A DNA stretch of 64,000 bases, taken from Daphnia carinata (Eukaryota; Arthropoda; Branchiopoda; Diplostraca; Daphniidae). The notes beneath the pieces were generated by a model. That model had not been told where the DNA came from and did not search any database. It saw nothing but the letters and a program-made list of their open reading frames with translations. Position numbers and translations under genes: made by a program. Location: contig NC_081331.1 of the NCBI RefSeq assembly GCF_022539665.2, positions 13,114,638-13,178,637 on the forward strand. Reading direction: 5' to 3'. Below are positions 28,301-40,300 of the stretch, one piece after another; position 1 is the stretch's first letter; each line of letters begins with the position of its first letter.

Positions 28301-31300
28301 TACATACAGACACAAGAAATAAACAAGATCAAATCAGCATCTCTCCCTCTTTTTTTTTTTTCTTTTTCTCTCCATTTTTTTTAACCCCCCCCCCATTCTG
28401 TTTTGTCTCTCTCTTGCGCTGTTATCTCTCCGTGCCTGTCTCTTTCTTTTCCGACGGGGGAAAATAGAAAGAAAAAAAAATGTTTCCTTGTTAAAAGGCA
28501 ATGGACAGTCGCAACAGAAAATAGGGAATTCTTTTTCTATTTTCAAAAAAGAAGAAAAAAAAGGCCATTTTTAAAATTTAAATCTCGCGTATCCATTCTT
28601 GACTTGTTTTCATTCTCGCTTGTCACATCATCGAAATTTAGCTACTGGTTGGTCTACAAATCCTATTCCCAAACTGATATCACAACAAGTTCTAGCGTGA
28701 ATTTTTCACCTTTCAAATCAGCTTTATTTGACCAGTTAGGAAAAGAAAGATTAATTGATCCCATCGCGGATGGTGGGAGGGGGGACCTTCTTGACCAAAC
28801 AAAAAGAAAAAAGGAGGGAAAAAAAAACAAATGCCAAACTAGATCAGGGACAACTAGTTCTAATTAGGGATGAAACGTCGATGGCGGCCATGTTGAACAC
28901 GTTTTTGTTTGGAGTTTTCGTCCTCATTTATCTTAATCTCGTTTTTGATTCTAAAAAAAAAAAATAGAGACTTACCCATCACAGTCGTTATACAATCGGC
29001 GATAATTGACGATATTGACGGGTGAAGACGAGGAAGAAGAGGAAGTAGCTCCCGCATTCGGGACTAAAGATGAAGCCGGGTTAGTGATGGAGGACGTGGC
29101 CTGCCTTCTCATCGTCCCGACGTCCGGCGGCGCCGGGACAATCAAGCGCATACTTGTCTACGTATTTTTCAAGTTTTGTTTTTTCCCAAATCCTCTAGTT
29201 AATGTATTTCCGATCTTTCTTTTTTTTGGAGGGGGAGATATTGGTTTGGTTTGTTTTAATTTCTCTCTCTCCTGCCACTTTTTGGATGAAAAAAACACTG
29301 ATGCACTTAATTCATAATAAACGATACATTAGAGGAAAGCACGCGGCTGAACCAACGCGCGCGCGCGCGCGCACTGAGAACAGGGAAGAAAAATTCGACC
29401 GCCACACACGAACACATGCAGACAAGCACAGACACGTAAACAAGAGAGGGGCAACTTCAAATGCCGCTAGATGGCATGCGCATAGCTCCGAGACGTGACC
29501 GTCTTTAAAACACATCCACGCTGGTAGGGCGCGAGTTGCCAACTGAGGCGGCTGCACACATTGCTTAAGGAATGGATACTCCCTGGCTTTCTCCATTCGC
29601 CACCAGAGGGACACGTGAAAAATAAATAAAAACCTAACTTTCGATTGTTGTTGCCCCAAAACGTCGTAGAATTAATGAACGGTTTGTGATTATTACAATG
29701 AGCCTCATCCTTCGTTGGCAATAGAAACCGAAAGAACGGACAGAGAAAAGGAAAGACCGATGAGCCCAGCACGTCTTCGTCGGTTTTCTTGACTAGCGAA
29801 TATTTTTGGTTGACTTGTTTTGTTTTCATTTTTCACGAATAACTCAAAATTTCTCTATACAAAAAAAAAAAAAAAAAAAATAAAAAAAAATGGGTTGGGT
29901 CCGGGGTTATCAGCCAGCATCCGCTTCTGGGTGCATGTGGCGCGTCTGTGTGTACGTGTGTGTTTTGTTTTGTGTTTTTTTTCGTTCTTTTTTGTCGGCT
30001 GCTCCCGCGTGTGGTTGAGACCGATTATAAAACTGGAAACAAGCCTGGCTCTCACTTCTGCATAATACACACACACATTTAGTGGATTATCGCCGTCAAG
30101 TATAAGAGTGTGTGAGTTAAATAAAATAACTTGCGGCCGCGTTGGCGTCCGAATCCGGCTTTCCATTTCTGCCGAGCTTAACGCGTTTACGTCCAACCAA
30201 ATGACACCACTGCGTCGGCCATCAGAGACCCTCGTGAACCGATTATCTTTTTTTTTTTTTTTTTCTCTTGACGCTCAAAGCGAATGGAAAATGCACATGG
30301 AACTTTGAATAACTTTAGCTCCGTTTTTTTTTTCTTGTACAGACAAGACATATTCGGCTTCGAAGAATTCTGTTTGATAAACGAAAATTTAAAACGAACG
30401 TTACGGCGTCGATTCCCGGCCTTCCCAGGAATATCTTTCACACCTTCTCGTCGTTGCGAATAAGTGCGCGGGACCCAAGTTATCTCAAATGCGACCCCGC
30501 CCATTTACATGTCATTTGAACGAAAGTATGGCCTCCATTTTTTTCGATTACTTTTGCTTTTTTTTTTTTTTTTTTGGTTGTTTTTGTTTTAAATATATTT
30601 TTGATCTATACGTGTGTGCTCGCAACGGTGATGGATTGGACGGGGTCGAGTAAATAGAGAGGGCGAGTTTCACTCTCACCCGGCCGGCCAGAACTGACAT
30701 TCTAGTCCCGTGTTACTCTATGTATACTATTACGTTGTGACGCTTTCGCCTTTCGGCTAACACCCCCTACTGACTCCGTTGGGTGCTTTTCACCGCTCAC
30801 GTCATGATCATGATGAACTACCAACGAACCCAAAGTCCATTGAAGCTTCGTGAACTCACCTCAGGCCTGAAATTCACTCATATTTTCTTGTCGGTTCGGC
30901 TTATTTTTCAACGAGGAAACACATCAACCCTACACAGTTCAAATGTACGGGCCTACTGTTCTGTATCGTCTAATCGTTTTGTTTTTGTTTTGTTTTTTTA
31001 CTGTTGGTTTTTGGGATCATTTGATCTCGTCATATGGGAGCCAGCATCTAAAAAAGACTAGCGCAGCAATAGTTTCGATGTGAACATTGTGCGCAAACGT
31101 AAAACGAGAAAGGCACACAATAAAAAGGAGAAAAACGGCTGCAATGTGAGATGCAGACAAGTGCACCATACACTGTTTGGACGTTCTTTTAACGGCTTTA
31201 GTGAATGTTTAGGACACGTCAGCCCTCCCTCCTCCTCTAATGCCATGATCTGATTGCTAGTTGGAACGTTTAGCTCCCATCAGCGTTTTTTAACAAGTCT

Positions 31301-34300
31301 CAAGTTTTTTTTGTGTGTGTGTTATCAATTATTCCTTTGATGGAATGATTATCTGATTGAATTTTGATTTCATCTTTGCCAATAGGTGAACCGCACGTAT
31401 TATACACAATAGACAACATGCCACGGAAAAGACAGGGTAGATAACCGGTTTCCACTTTCGCAACTTTCACTCAACAACAAATTATTTCTTATCTCATTCG
31501 TAACATTTTTTTTTTTTTTCGGTCGACAATTACAATTTTGTTTTTGTTTTTTCTCCCTCTCGTAGTGGAAACCCCCCCCAAAAAAAATTTTAAACAAAAG
31601 AAAAATAAGCGGAAAAGACTCGCCCAAATCTAATGGGTCTAACATTATCGTTGCTTGAACGGGGGGGAGGAGCCGTTTCAATTTGTTCCGTGTAGTGATC
31701 TCCAGGAGAAAAGGAAGAATCGGGCACGGTTAGCCTTGTGCATATTATTACCAGTGAAAAGCGAGAGAAGAAAAGTCGCCATTATAATTATCATTAGACG
31801 TGAAAGGAGCCAATTTTTGTGTAAAGGCTGTTCAGCTTCCCTCGTCACTACTATGTTTTATTACTCTCTAGGAACACATTCCAGATGTTGCCTTTTTTTT
31901 TGCCTTCTCAAGAAACTTTGGTTTCATATGAACGTAACAATAAAAAAAGAGAAAAAAAAAATTCAAAATAAGAGTTCAAGGCTGGCAGAGAGATTGGTGG
32001 CGCATTGAACAGCATCCACCTTTGACCTTTCCCAACGGCAGCAATATATGCAACATTCACAGATTTTGACATGACACTTGTAAAGCTGCGAACTTTCTCT
32101 CTTATCATTCATTTTCTCACTAGCTTTTATGTTTTTTTTCTGTTAAACTTGTCCTTCATCATTCAATTTTGTCAATTCCACTTGAACGATTGAAACCTAA
32201 ATAATTCGCACTTTCCCATTTCGGAGCAAAAAACCATCGCCTTATAATGAATTTTTTTTTTTTTTTAATCAACGGTTTTAGCAATAAAAAATCAATCGAG
32301 TCGGAATGACACAGGATGCAAGAAGAGAGGAATCTCTGGGGGGAAAAGGCGGTGTGTTTTAAAAAAAGAGTCGGGGTCGACTTTTTGCGACGGAACACAA
32401 GCGCTAATGAATGACGAGTGCAAGACAGGCGTTGGTCCATCATCCGGTAGGTTCCAAACCCTTTTTTTTTTCTAAGTACATACAAACGGCCGTTAAAGCT
32501 GAACTGAAAATACAAGTGGAAAAAGACAAAATCACACCAAACTATTTTTTTTTTTTCTAGAAACGGTCGGTTCATGCCGACATTTGCTAATTCCATCATT
32601 TTGTTCTCCCGGCGTTTCAAAAGAATTCTTCTGTTTTCTTGACGCTCATGTCGAGATTCCTACTTGATTGGATGCAGCAGGCGTCGAGCTTGCACATCAT
32701 TTTCTTTTTTTTTCCCCCCACTCGTTGTTGAAAAAGAGAAAACGAAAGAAGAGAGCCGACATCTTCCTAATGAAGGTGCTGCCTCATAGTCTATACGGTA
32801 GAGCGGCAGCTGTTAACAACTCAACGCTCGAAATGCAATTAAAAACGAGAAGCAAAAAACTGAAGAAAAAAGAATCACAGCAAATAGACAATACTTGTGT
32901 GTCAGAATCAAAGAAAGAAAAGAGAATAACAGACGGACAAATGATGTGTCTCCGTTTTTTGTTTTGTTGGCAGAATGACGGGAAGCCTTACGGGGCTCGT
33001 TTAACGTCTAAATTCTTTAGTACAGAAAAAGTTTAATGAACTCGCGTAATAGGAGAGTATATGCCACATCGGACCAAAAACCATTGAATATTAAAAACTC
33101 CCCTCTTTTTTTTCCATAACTGGCATTTTTTTTTTTTTTTTTTGCTGTTTGGTCGTTAACATTGACTTCATACGACCCTTTCAAGATTGTCCAGATGAGC
33201 TTGTATGTTGTTTAATCGAAATAATTGAACAAGTGCTCTTCAGACTAAAGCAAAAGGCATTTTTTGACATGTTTATCTATACTCTTTTTTTTTTTTTTTT
33301 TTTTCAAGGCAGGGCTGCGCAGAGTCGGGAAAAAAAAGGAAGAAAAATTAGGTTTCCCGTTGCAGACTAAAGAAAATAGAATCGTCAACTTGTCAGCAAA
33401 AATGAAGCACCAGCTTGGGAGGGAAGACTAGAATAAAAAAGAAAAAAAAAATGGGGGAAAAGGATGAAAATGGTTTGTATAAATACAAGTCAAAAAATGG
33501 GAGCTTGAAGCCAGCTTTAGAAAAGGAAGAGAGAGACGGCCGAATATGGGGGACAAGGAGAACGGAGACATCAGCAGGGGAACTGGAATCCTTATTACAT
33601 TTGAACAGTTTCACAGGACGAAGAACTCACAAATCTCTCGAATTACATCTCCACCCACGGTCGAAAGAAAAAAGATAATAAAACCAAAAATGAGATCAAA
33701 TACAGCTTCGCCATCTGTTGGGCATTTGATAAACTTTTGCAGAAACAAGCCGTATATGTAACATAAACCATAAACGGAGGTAAATGATGTTGAAATCTAA
33801 TGCTACTTTGATAGACTACTTTGAATAAAATAAAAAAAAAATTGAGAACGATCCACATTTGCAAAAGGTATGTTTCCTGGGAAACCAGTTAGGTTGTTAG
33901 GTTGTTCGGTCTGATAGGTACACTGATGTTTCTCACATCACGTTATCTAACTTGTGACTGGTGTTTGACGTTATTTCACCATATTTCATCTGAATGCCTT
34001 GATAAGCTCAAAATCAATAGTACGCAAGGAAACCACAAATTGGCCTAGTACAACCGCACGTCTTGTTACATTTCCTATGCAAATAAAGATGTTGCGTTGT
34101 ACCGAAACCCAAATCCACCTGATTTTTTGGGGCTTTTTTAGAACAACACCGAACGCTCCAGTTCCAAATAGTTTCAATGACGACGTACATCATCTTGCTA
34201 CCGAACGAGCCTTCTGATTTTGCCCCGTTTCCAATCAGCCTTTGAATTAGATTCATTTTTTTGTTTTCAGTAGCACAACGAACCATATGGTGTTTGAATA

Positions 34301-37300
34301 CTAGCGCGGGTTTGCGTCCTCCAAACACTGAGGTTTATATTTTTTTCTGATTTTTTACCATAGCGCACCGTAACCTTAATATTTGGAATGCCAATGCGTC
34401 TCTCACGGTCATTGAATGTTGCTCTACGACAGGCCAAAAAGTTACTACATAGGGGCGGATTCTCTACTCCGAATTTTTTTTCCGATGGAAAAAGAAATAA
34501 AAATTCAAACGTAAAATAAAAAGAGAGGGGGGATGTCGTAAAACGAGAACGCAGCTGACATGGAGAAAGAACACGAAAAAAAAAAATGGAAGGGAAAAAT
34601 ATAGAGAAAAACAACTAGAAACTGCGGGGGGAAATGATGGAGTATATAACCGAATGGCTAATGTATAGGGAAAGCTCGAAAGGGGGATCGAGGGAAAGAA
34701 GGAATAACAACTTCAGGATGGTCACGTTCGGTGCTGGTCAGTTGCAGGAAATTGAAAAGAGACGGAAGAAAGATCGATAGCTTCGCGTATAAAAATGCCG
34801 AAATCGGTTGGGAAAAAAGAAAAATGCGCGCCATCGGAGTTGTGCGAAGCCTTCAAACTAAATCAAATCATTTTTCCATCAAGTGGGTATACCATTATAT
34901 ATAAAATGACAAGGCGACGGTTCATTCATCGTGAACCTGCACTTTTACTTTTAGACAGAAAGTGTATCTATATTTTTTTAAAGTTGGGGCGGTACCTGCC
35001 AGTTATGGGCGACAAAAGGACTTCCGTCCATCGGGCCATCCGGCTTTCCATTCTTATACACTTCACGCCTTTTTTTCTTTTTCTTTCATACAAGTTGAAA
35101 AGACCAAAAGAGCTGACCTTCTAACGATCACGTTTCACTTAACGTAATAATCACTGCGTAAAGCACTACGTTAACTGCATTCAAAAACCATTTATTGATC
35201 CTTTTTCAAGGGACATAATCGCACAGAATCTTATGGATTATCAACTGCCCGCAAGGCTCGTCCAATCACTAAATGTAAAAATGGAAAATGGAAAATTTTG
35301 GTTCACTTCATGGCGATGTATAAGATAAAAATAATTCTTTATCAAGTGTGCTGATATCAAGGGTTCAAAAGACGCAGAAAACATTACTAGGGAAATGTCG
35401 TGATGCAACTTATCGTTGCATCACAAAACCTCTTATAGTTATGGCCGTTCTTTTTTTTCAACAATCAGGCCTCTTTCTTCGATCCATTCTTTTTTTTTTC
35501 TTTTTACCACCAGATCGATATTTGTCGCTTTTATTTAGGTCGATGAGAACACATTTTCACCGTCTGAGATATCAGGCGAACCTATAGAATCGAAACGACT
35601 GGAACATTGCCAAGAACAAATACATTTAAAAAAAAGAAGGGTGTCTTCTCGCCTTTCGAGAATGGCACGACACAAGATCAGGACGCCACCTCTTGATGTA
35701 TAGAATGTGATTGCAATCAACTTCTCGTTGTCACTTTCCTGTGTCTCCTTTTCTTTCTTTGGGGGCCTCTCTCTCTTATTGCCTCATCTCAATCCACGTC
35801 ACCCAGGCAACTAAAAAGACTATAGCCCCCAAAAATAAAGTCAAACGCTGAGCAAGTCAAATGTATTTGATGCCGCCGCTCGGCAGACGTGAAGACGCTT
35901 GAAAGAGAAATAGAGAAAGAAAAAAAAAAGAAAGAAAAGATACTGCCTAAAATAAGAAATAAAAAAAGGGGCTAGTAAGCGTTGAATACCAAAACTGTTA
36001 TCAGTTCCTAGGACACATCGACGTGATGCCAATCTCTAAAGCGAGATACACATAATGACGACAGAGAGCTATATAGAAACGAAATAAATAAACGCCAGGA
36101 TCAAAAACAAAAGAACGATGTTATGGTTTTACCTTGGCCAAGACAAATTTATCTTTAGGGTGTGTGTGTGCTGCTGAGTGAAAACATTTTCGAAGGCATA
36201 AAGCGAATAAATTTGTCGGAACGATTTGAATAGGCAAATCAGACGAAACAGATGCCGCTTTTTTGCGGCGTCCTGGCCAGATATTGAATAATACAAATAA
36301 ATTGTTTGAATAATGCTAGTCAGCGAAATTGCTTTGGATGTAGAGCCTGGTTGTTTAACTAGGTCAAATTGAAAAGAGAGAAAAGAAACAACAACTATAC
36401 AAGCAATAAAAAAAAAAATGACGTACAGCACCAGATTGATTTCGACGGCGTCTTTCACCTCGAGCTTGCATCCATCTATCATTCTATTCTCCCACCGATC
36501 TCACTGTGAAAAAAAAAAACAGACAAGCAATGGGAGGGAAAAACAAAAGAAACGCCCAAATTGTGGCTTCACTCTCCTTGGTTTCGATGAATTAACTCTC
36601 ACTTTTCTCTAGCTCACATGATCCTCGTCATTTCTCTCACAAATCTTAAGAAATCAATCAAAGTAAATCACAAAATAAAAAATAGGAACAATAAGCCTTT
36701 CGCTTTCGTTTTGTTCGTTTTTTGTTGTTGTTTGAAACCATCTGATCCGCTCTCTCTTTTGAACTTGTCTTGAAGCGAACGAAAAATTGAAAATCTCTGA
36801 CCGCCCTCTTTTTCCAAAAGAGTCGAAAATGACAATCCAGTAAAATCCGGAAATGCGACGATCCCTATCTCCTGGAGAGGAAAAAAAAATAACCCCCAAA
36901 TACCTGAAAAGTGTGACTTCGTTACGGCAAGAAAACCCCCAAAACGAGCTCATGGTATATTTCTAGCGCGCGCTCGAACGAGTCCGCAATTCGAAAACGG
37001 TGACCCCAAAAAGCCATAACTATAAACGTTTCAGTTTTCAATAGCGATTGTATTTTTTTTGTGTGTAACGAGATAATAACAACTTGTCAAAAAATGGTCA
37101 ACAATAACAAGAATGAAAAAAAACAAAAAACATTGAGATCTGCACGTCTCGTTTTTTTTTTATCTATAAATGTATCAACGTCCGTATTATTTAGACGATG
37201 GCGATATGGCCACAATTATCGAATGCTAGGCGACTTATTTTAACTACGAGGCAGGACTACAAGCGAACGGCGGAGGTATATAAGTTCTGCGTTCGTTAAA

Positions 37301-40300
37301 CGATGGTTGAAACGAAACGGCGGAGCCGAGAGGGCGTTGAGAACTCCCGCCACCACCGCCACCGTTGGATGGCGCCTTCCAGATGTCCGTTAGGTCGAAC
37401 ATTTGCAGCGACGGGTTGGCTAGTTACGTCAACAACTGATTTTATTTTGCGTTTCAGCTGCGACGAGGGCGATTTTAGCTGGTCGACTGCCATTGCTTCG
37501 TCAAAATTGGGGATTTATTTCTCAGCAAAAAAAAAAAAATAAACCACTTCGGGCCACTCACTGTTTCACGTGTTTAGCTGGTAGTTACAACTGAACACAA
37601 CCGTTCGCACTAGTATCGATCTCAGGATTGAACTCTTTACTCACTGCAGCTCTACTCTCTCAGCTGATCGATATAAGGCTACAACGCTGAGGGCAATCGA
37701 ATTCACGCCGAAATTGTTAATGAACGTCCAGGCTTGCGAGCGGGCGGCTCACGTCTGTGCCCTTTCCCCGCTTCACCTCTACATTCTACGGTGCGCCTTC
37801 TTTCTGTAGGGGCATCGAACCGAAAAAAAAGATAAAAATTGGTGGGTTCGTGCCGAGCGTTTGGCTGAGTATTGTATTCCCGCCGCTAGGTGGTGGATGG
37901 CCAGAGTGTCCTCAAAAATTGAACGGTTCACGCGACGACAGATCGCTCGTGCTATTTTTAAGGCTTATAGGGAAACGCGCTGTTGGGCCCATGGGGTCTG
38001 AAGGAAAAAAAATATATAACATCAAGCGCCAGCCACAACAAATCAAATAAGCTACACTATTCAACGAAGTCCCCAAGGCGCTGAAAAGCGTGTGTATATC
38101 GCCCTTCGTAAATAAACTACATTTGAAATCAATTTTCGTTTTCCCTTTCCCTTTCAGTATAAATATTTTATTTTACAAAAGGATTGCATAACAAGAAAAA
38201 TGTTTTTTTTTTTGGCCGCTGGTTGTTATGTGATGAGATACGTGAGTTCCACATCTGCATTGACCTACTTAATCTACCTCTTATCTCGTATAGGTCGAGC
38301 ATCGATAATCGCGCTACAATGTGAGACTCATTCTGTAATTGATTCACAAAGTGTGCGATGATTGACCTGCGCACGTATCAGAATGCTTTGCCATCCAGTG
38401 TATAAAAACCATATCGATCATGGAGAAGAAGTGAGCCCTGCCATCGATTACTAGATGGCAGCCTGGATAGCTGCGCAGGGTATATATACATATCATATTG
38501 ATCCACACAGTGCGAGAGAGAGAAAAAGAATTTTGGTTTTCTCTTAGGAACAGAAAATTGGTGTTGTTTCTTTTGTTTCTATAAAATTGCGTGCATTCAC
38601 TCTAGTTTTGTCATCAATCTCAGCCGCGTGCACAGGCCGAGCATCAACTTTCCATTTCCGATTTCTAGACGCAACCGTTGTTATACATCAAGTTATAATG
38701 AGAATCCAACTCGGGCGCCTTTATTCAAGATGTCAAACAACGAACTTTAACCGAGTTTAATGAACCAAACATTTTCTATCTACATTATTTCGTAGCTCAG
38801 ACATTTAACCATAGCGACATGGAATTTTGTTATTGTTTATGTGAATAACTGCATGCCTCGGATCAACAGTTTCGCAAATATCATGTACCAACAACGTATT
38901 CACTTACACCGCTATTGCTACATGAACTCGCTTGTTCGCCCTATTCTCCTTTACGTGCCGTTATTGACGATGGCGTTAATGGCTTGACGAACCATGAGTG
39001 CACTAGCGGGCTCCTATGTGTTAAGTGTCAGCATGGGGAAAGTGGGAACTGAGATGTGATTATGCGCGCCAGATAAAAAACAAAAAAACATCAACCCAAA
39101 TAAAGGCTGAAATCGAGGAGACATTGAGAGATGATTGTGCGTGAAGGTTAATTAACTTATTGCACGTGTGGTTATATCGTTATCTCGCAGCTCGCTCATG
39201 TGAGGAATTTTTTTTTCTACGCTTCTATTCTTTTAAGTGCTTTCGTTTGTTTTCCTGTATTTTCAAAAGATACGCATCGATCACCTAGGATAATCAAGAG
39301 ACTCATCGGAGTCATTTCAGCAAAACTTTCACTATTTCGACATTGGCAGAAATCAGCGTAACGATAGACCTCAACAAGTTGCCTTTTTCTTTACATCATG
39401 ATATTCTCATCAATGTGTATGTGCACAGGCGGTGAATTTATAATTAAGTGGCATACATCTTCATTGAAAATCACATTTTTGCACGCCATCCTCCGTTCGA
39501 GAGATTATTGGAATTTAAAATGAAAGTTAAAAATCAATCGACTTCTCATCAAACGATCTCAACGGGGCTTATTATGCCGATTCAAGGTGATGAGGTGCGG
39601 GTATGATAAACACGTTCTCGGTATAAGATAATGCGTGAGAGAACAGAAAAGACGTTATAGATAGAATAATTGGTAATCACCGGGGGCATGCAGTTCTATG
39701 ATTAAATAACGGGCAGATTTGACGAAGTAATTTTTGACTTACGATTCAAGATGTGAAGACGAATGGAAGCGTTTCTGGCGACGAAGATTCAAATTAGCTG
39801 AACGATGAACGACAACTCGAGCTGATGCTTCGTTAGTTTTCCACGTTCCGTCCTGCGAAGGTGGCGCAGTATTGGCTTCAATTAGCCGTGCAGAAGGCGT
39901 TTCACCGGCATTCGTCGTACAATCCGAGTTCGGACTTGTGGCGTTCATCCTTGAATAAGTTAAATATTTGTTAGAAGTTATGCCGCAATCAATCAATCAA
40001 ATGAAGGATTTTTGAATAAAAAGCATTAAGTTTTAGACTACGCTCACGCCGGATCCGCACGAAACGCCATCTAACAGCGTGCAAGTTTACTTAAATTCTT
40101 TCAATCGTTTCACGAAATCTAAACAGAATAAACAACTGCTATAACAACAGGTGACTGTTGAATAGATATCAGACGCAATTGTGTTAGTCAAAGATGATCA
40201 AAGTTATATACTTACAGACCACCGGGGTCACTTTGGTGGAATACAGACGGCGCAATTTGGCTGATTTGCGGAGGGTAAATGAAATAAGTGGCAGACATTT

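Larger units (their letters stand above)
19778..39742 (-). other. Large 5' intron region of RAP1GAP
   Basis: About 20 kb between the long leader and the first common exon, containing the alternative-exon candidates listed separately. Otherwise it has A/T homopolymers, C and G runs (20239, 20584, 20691, 20731, 27147), several dinucleotide repeats, a cluster of CTATAG palindromes at 23.3-24.5 kb, and CTCF-like motifs at 29464, 29598, 33711 and 38450. Homopolymer density drops sharply after about 38 kb. No independent gene can be supported. Confidence 0.6.
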
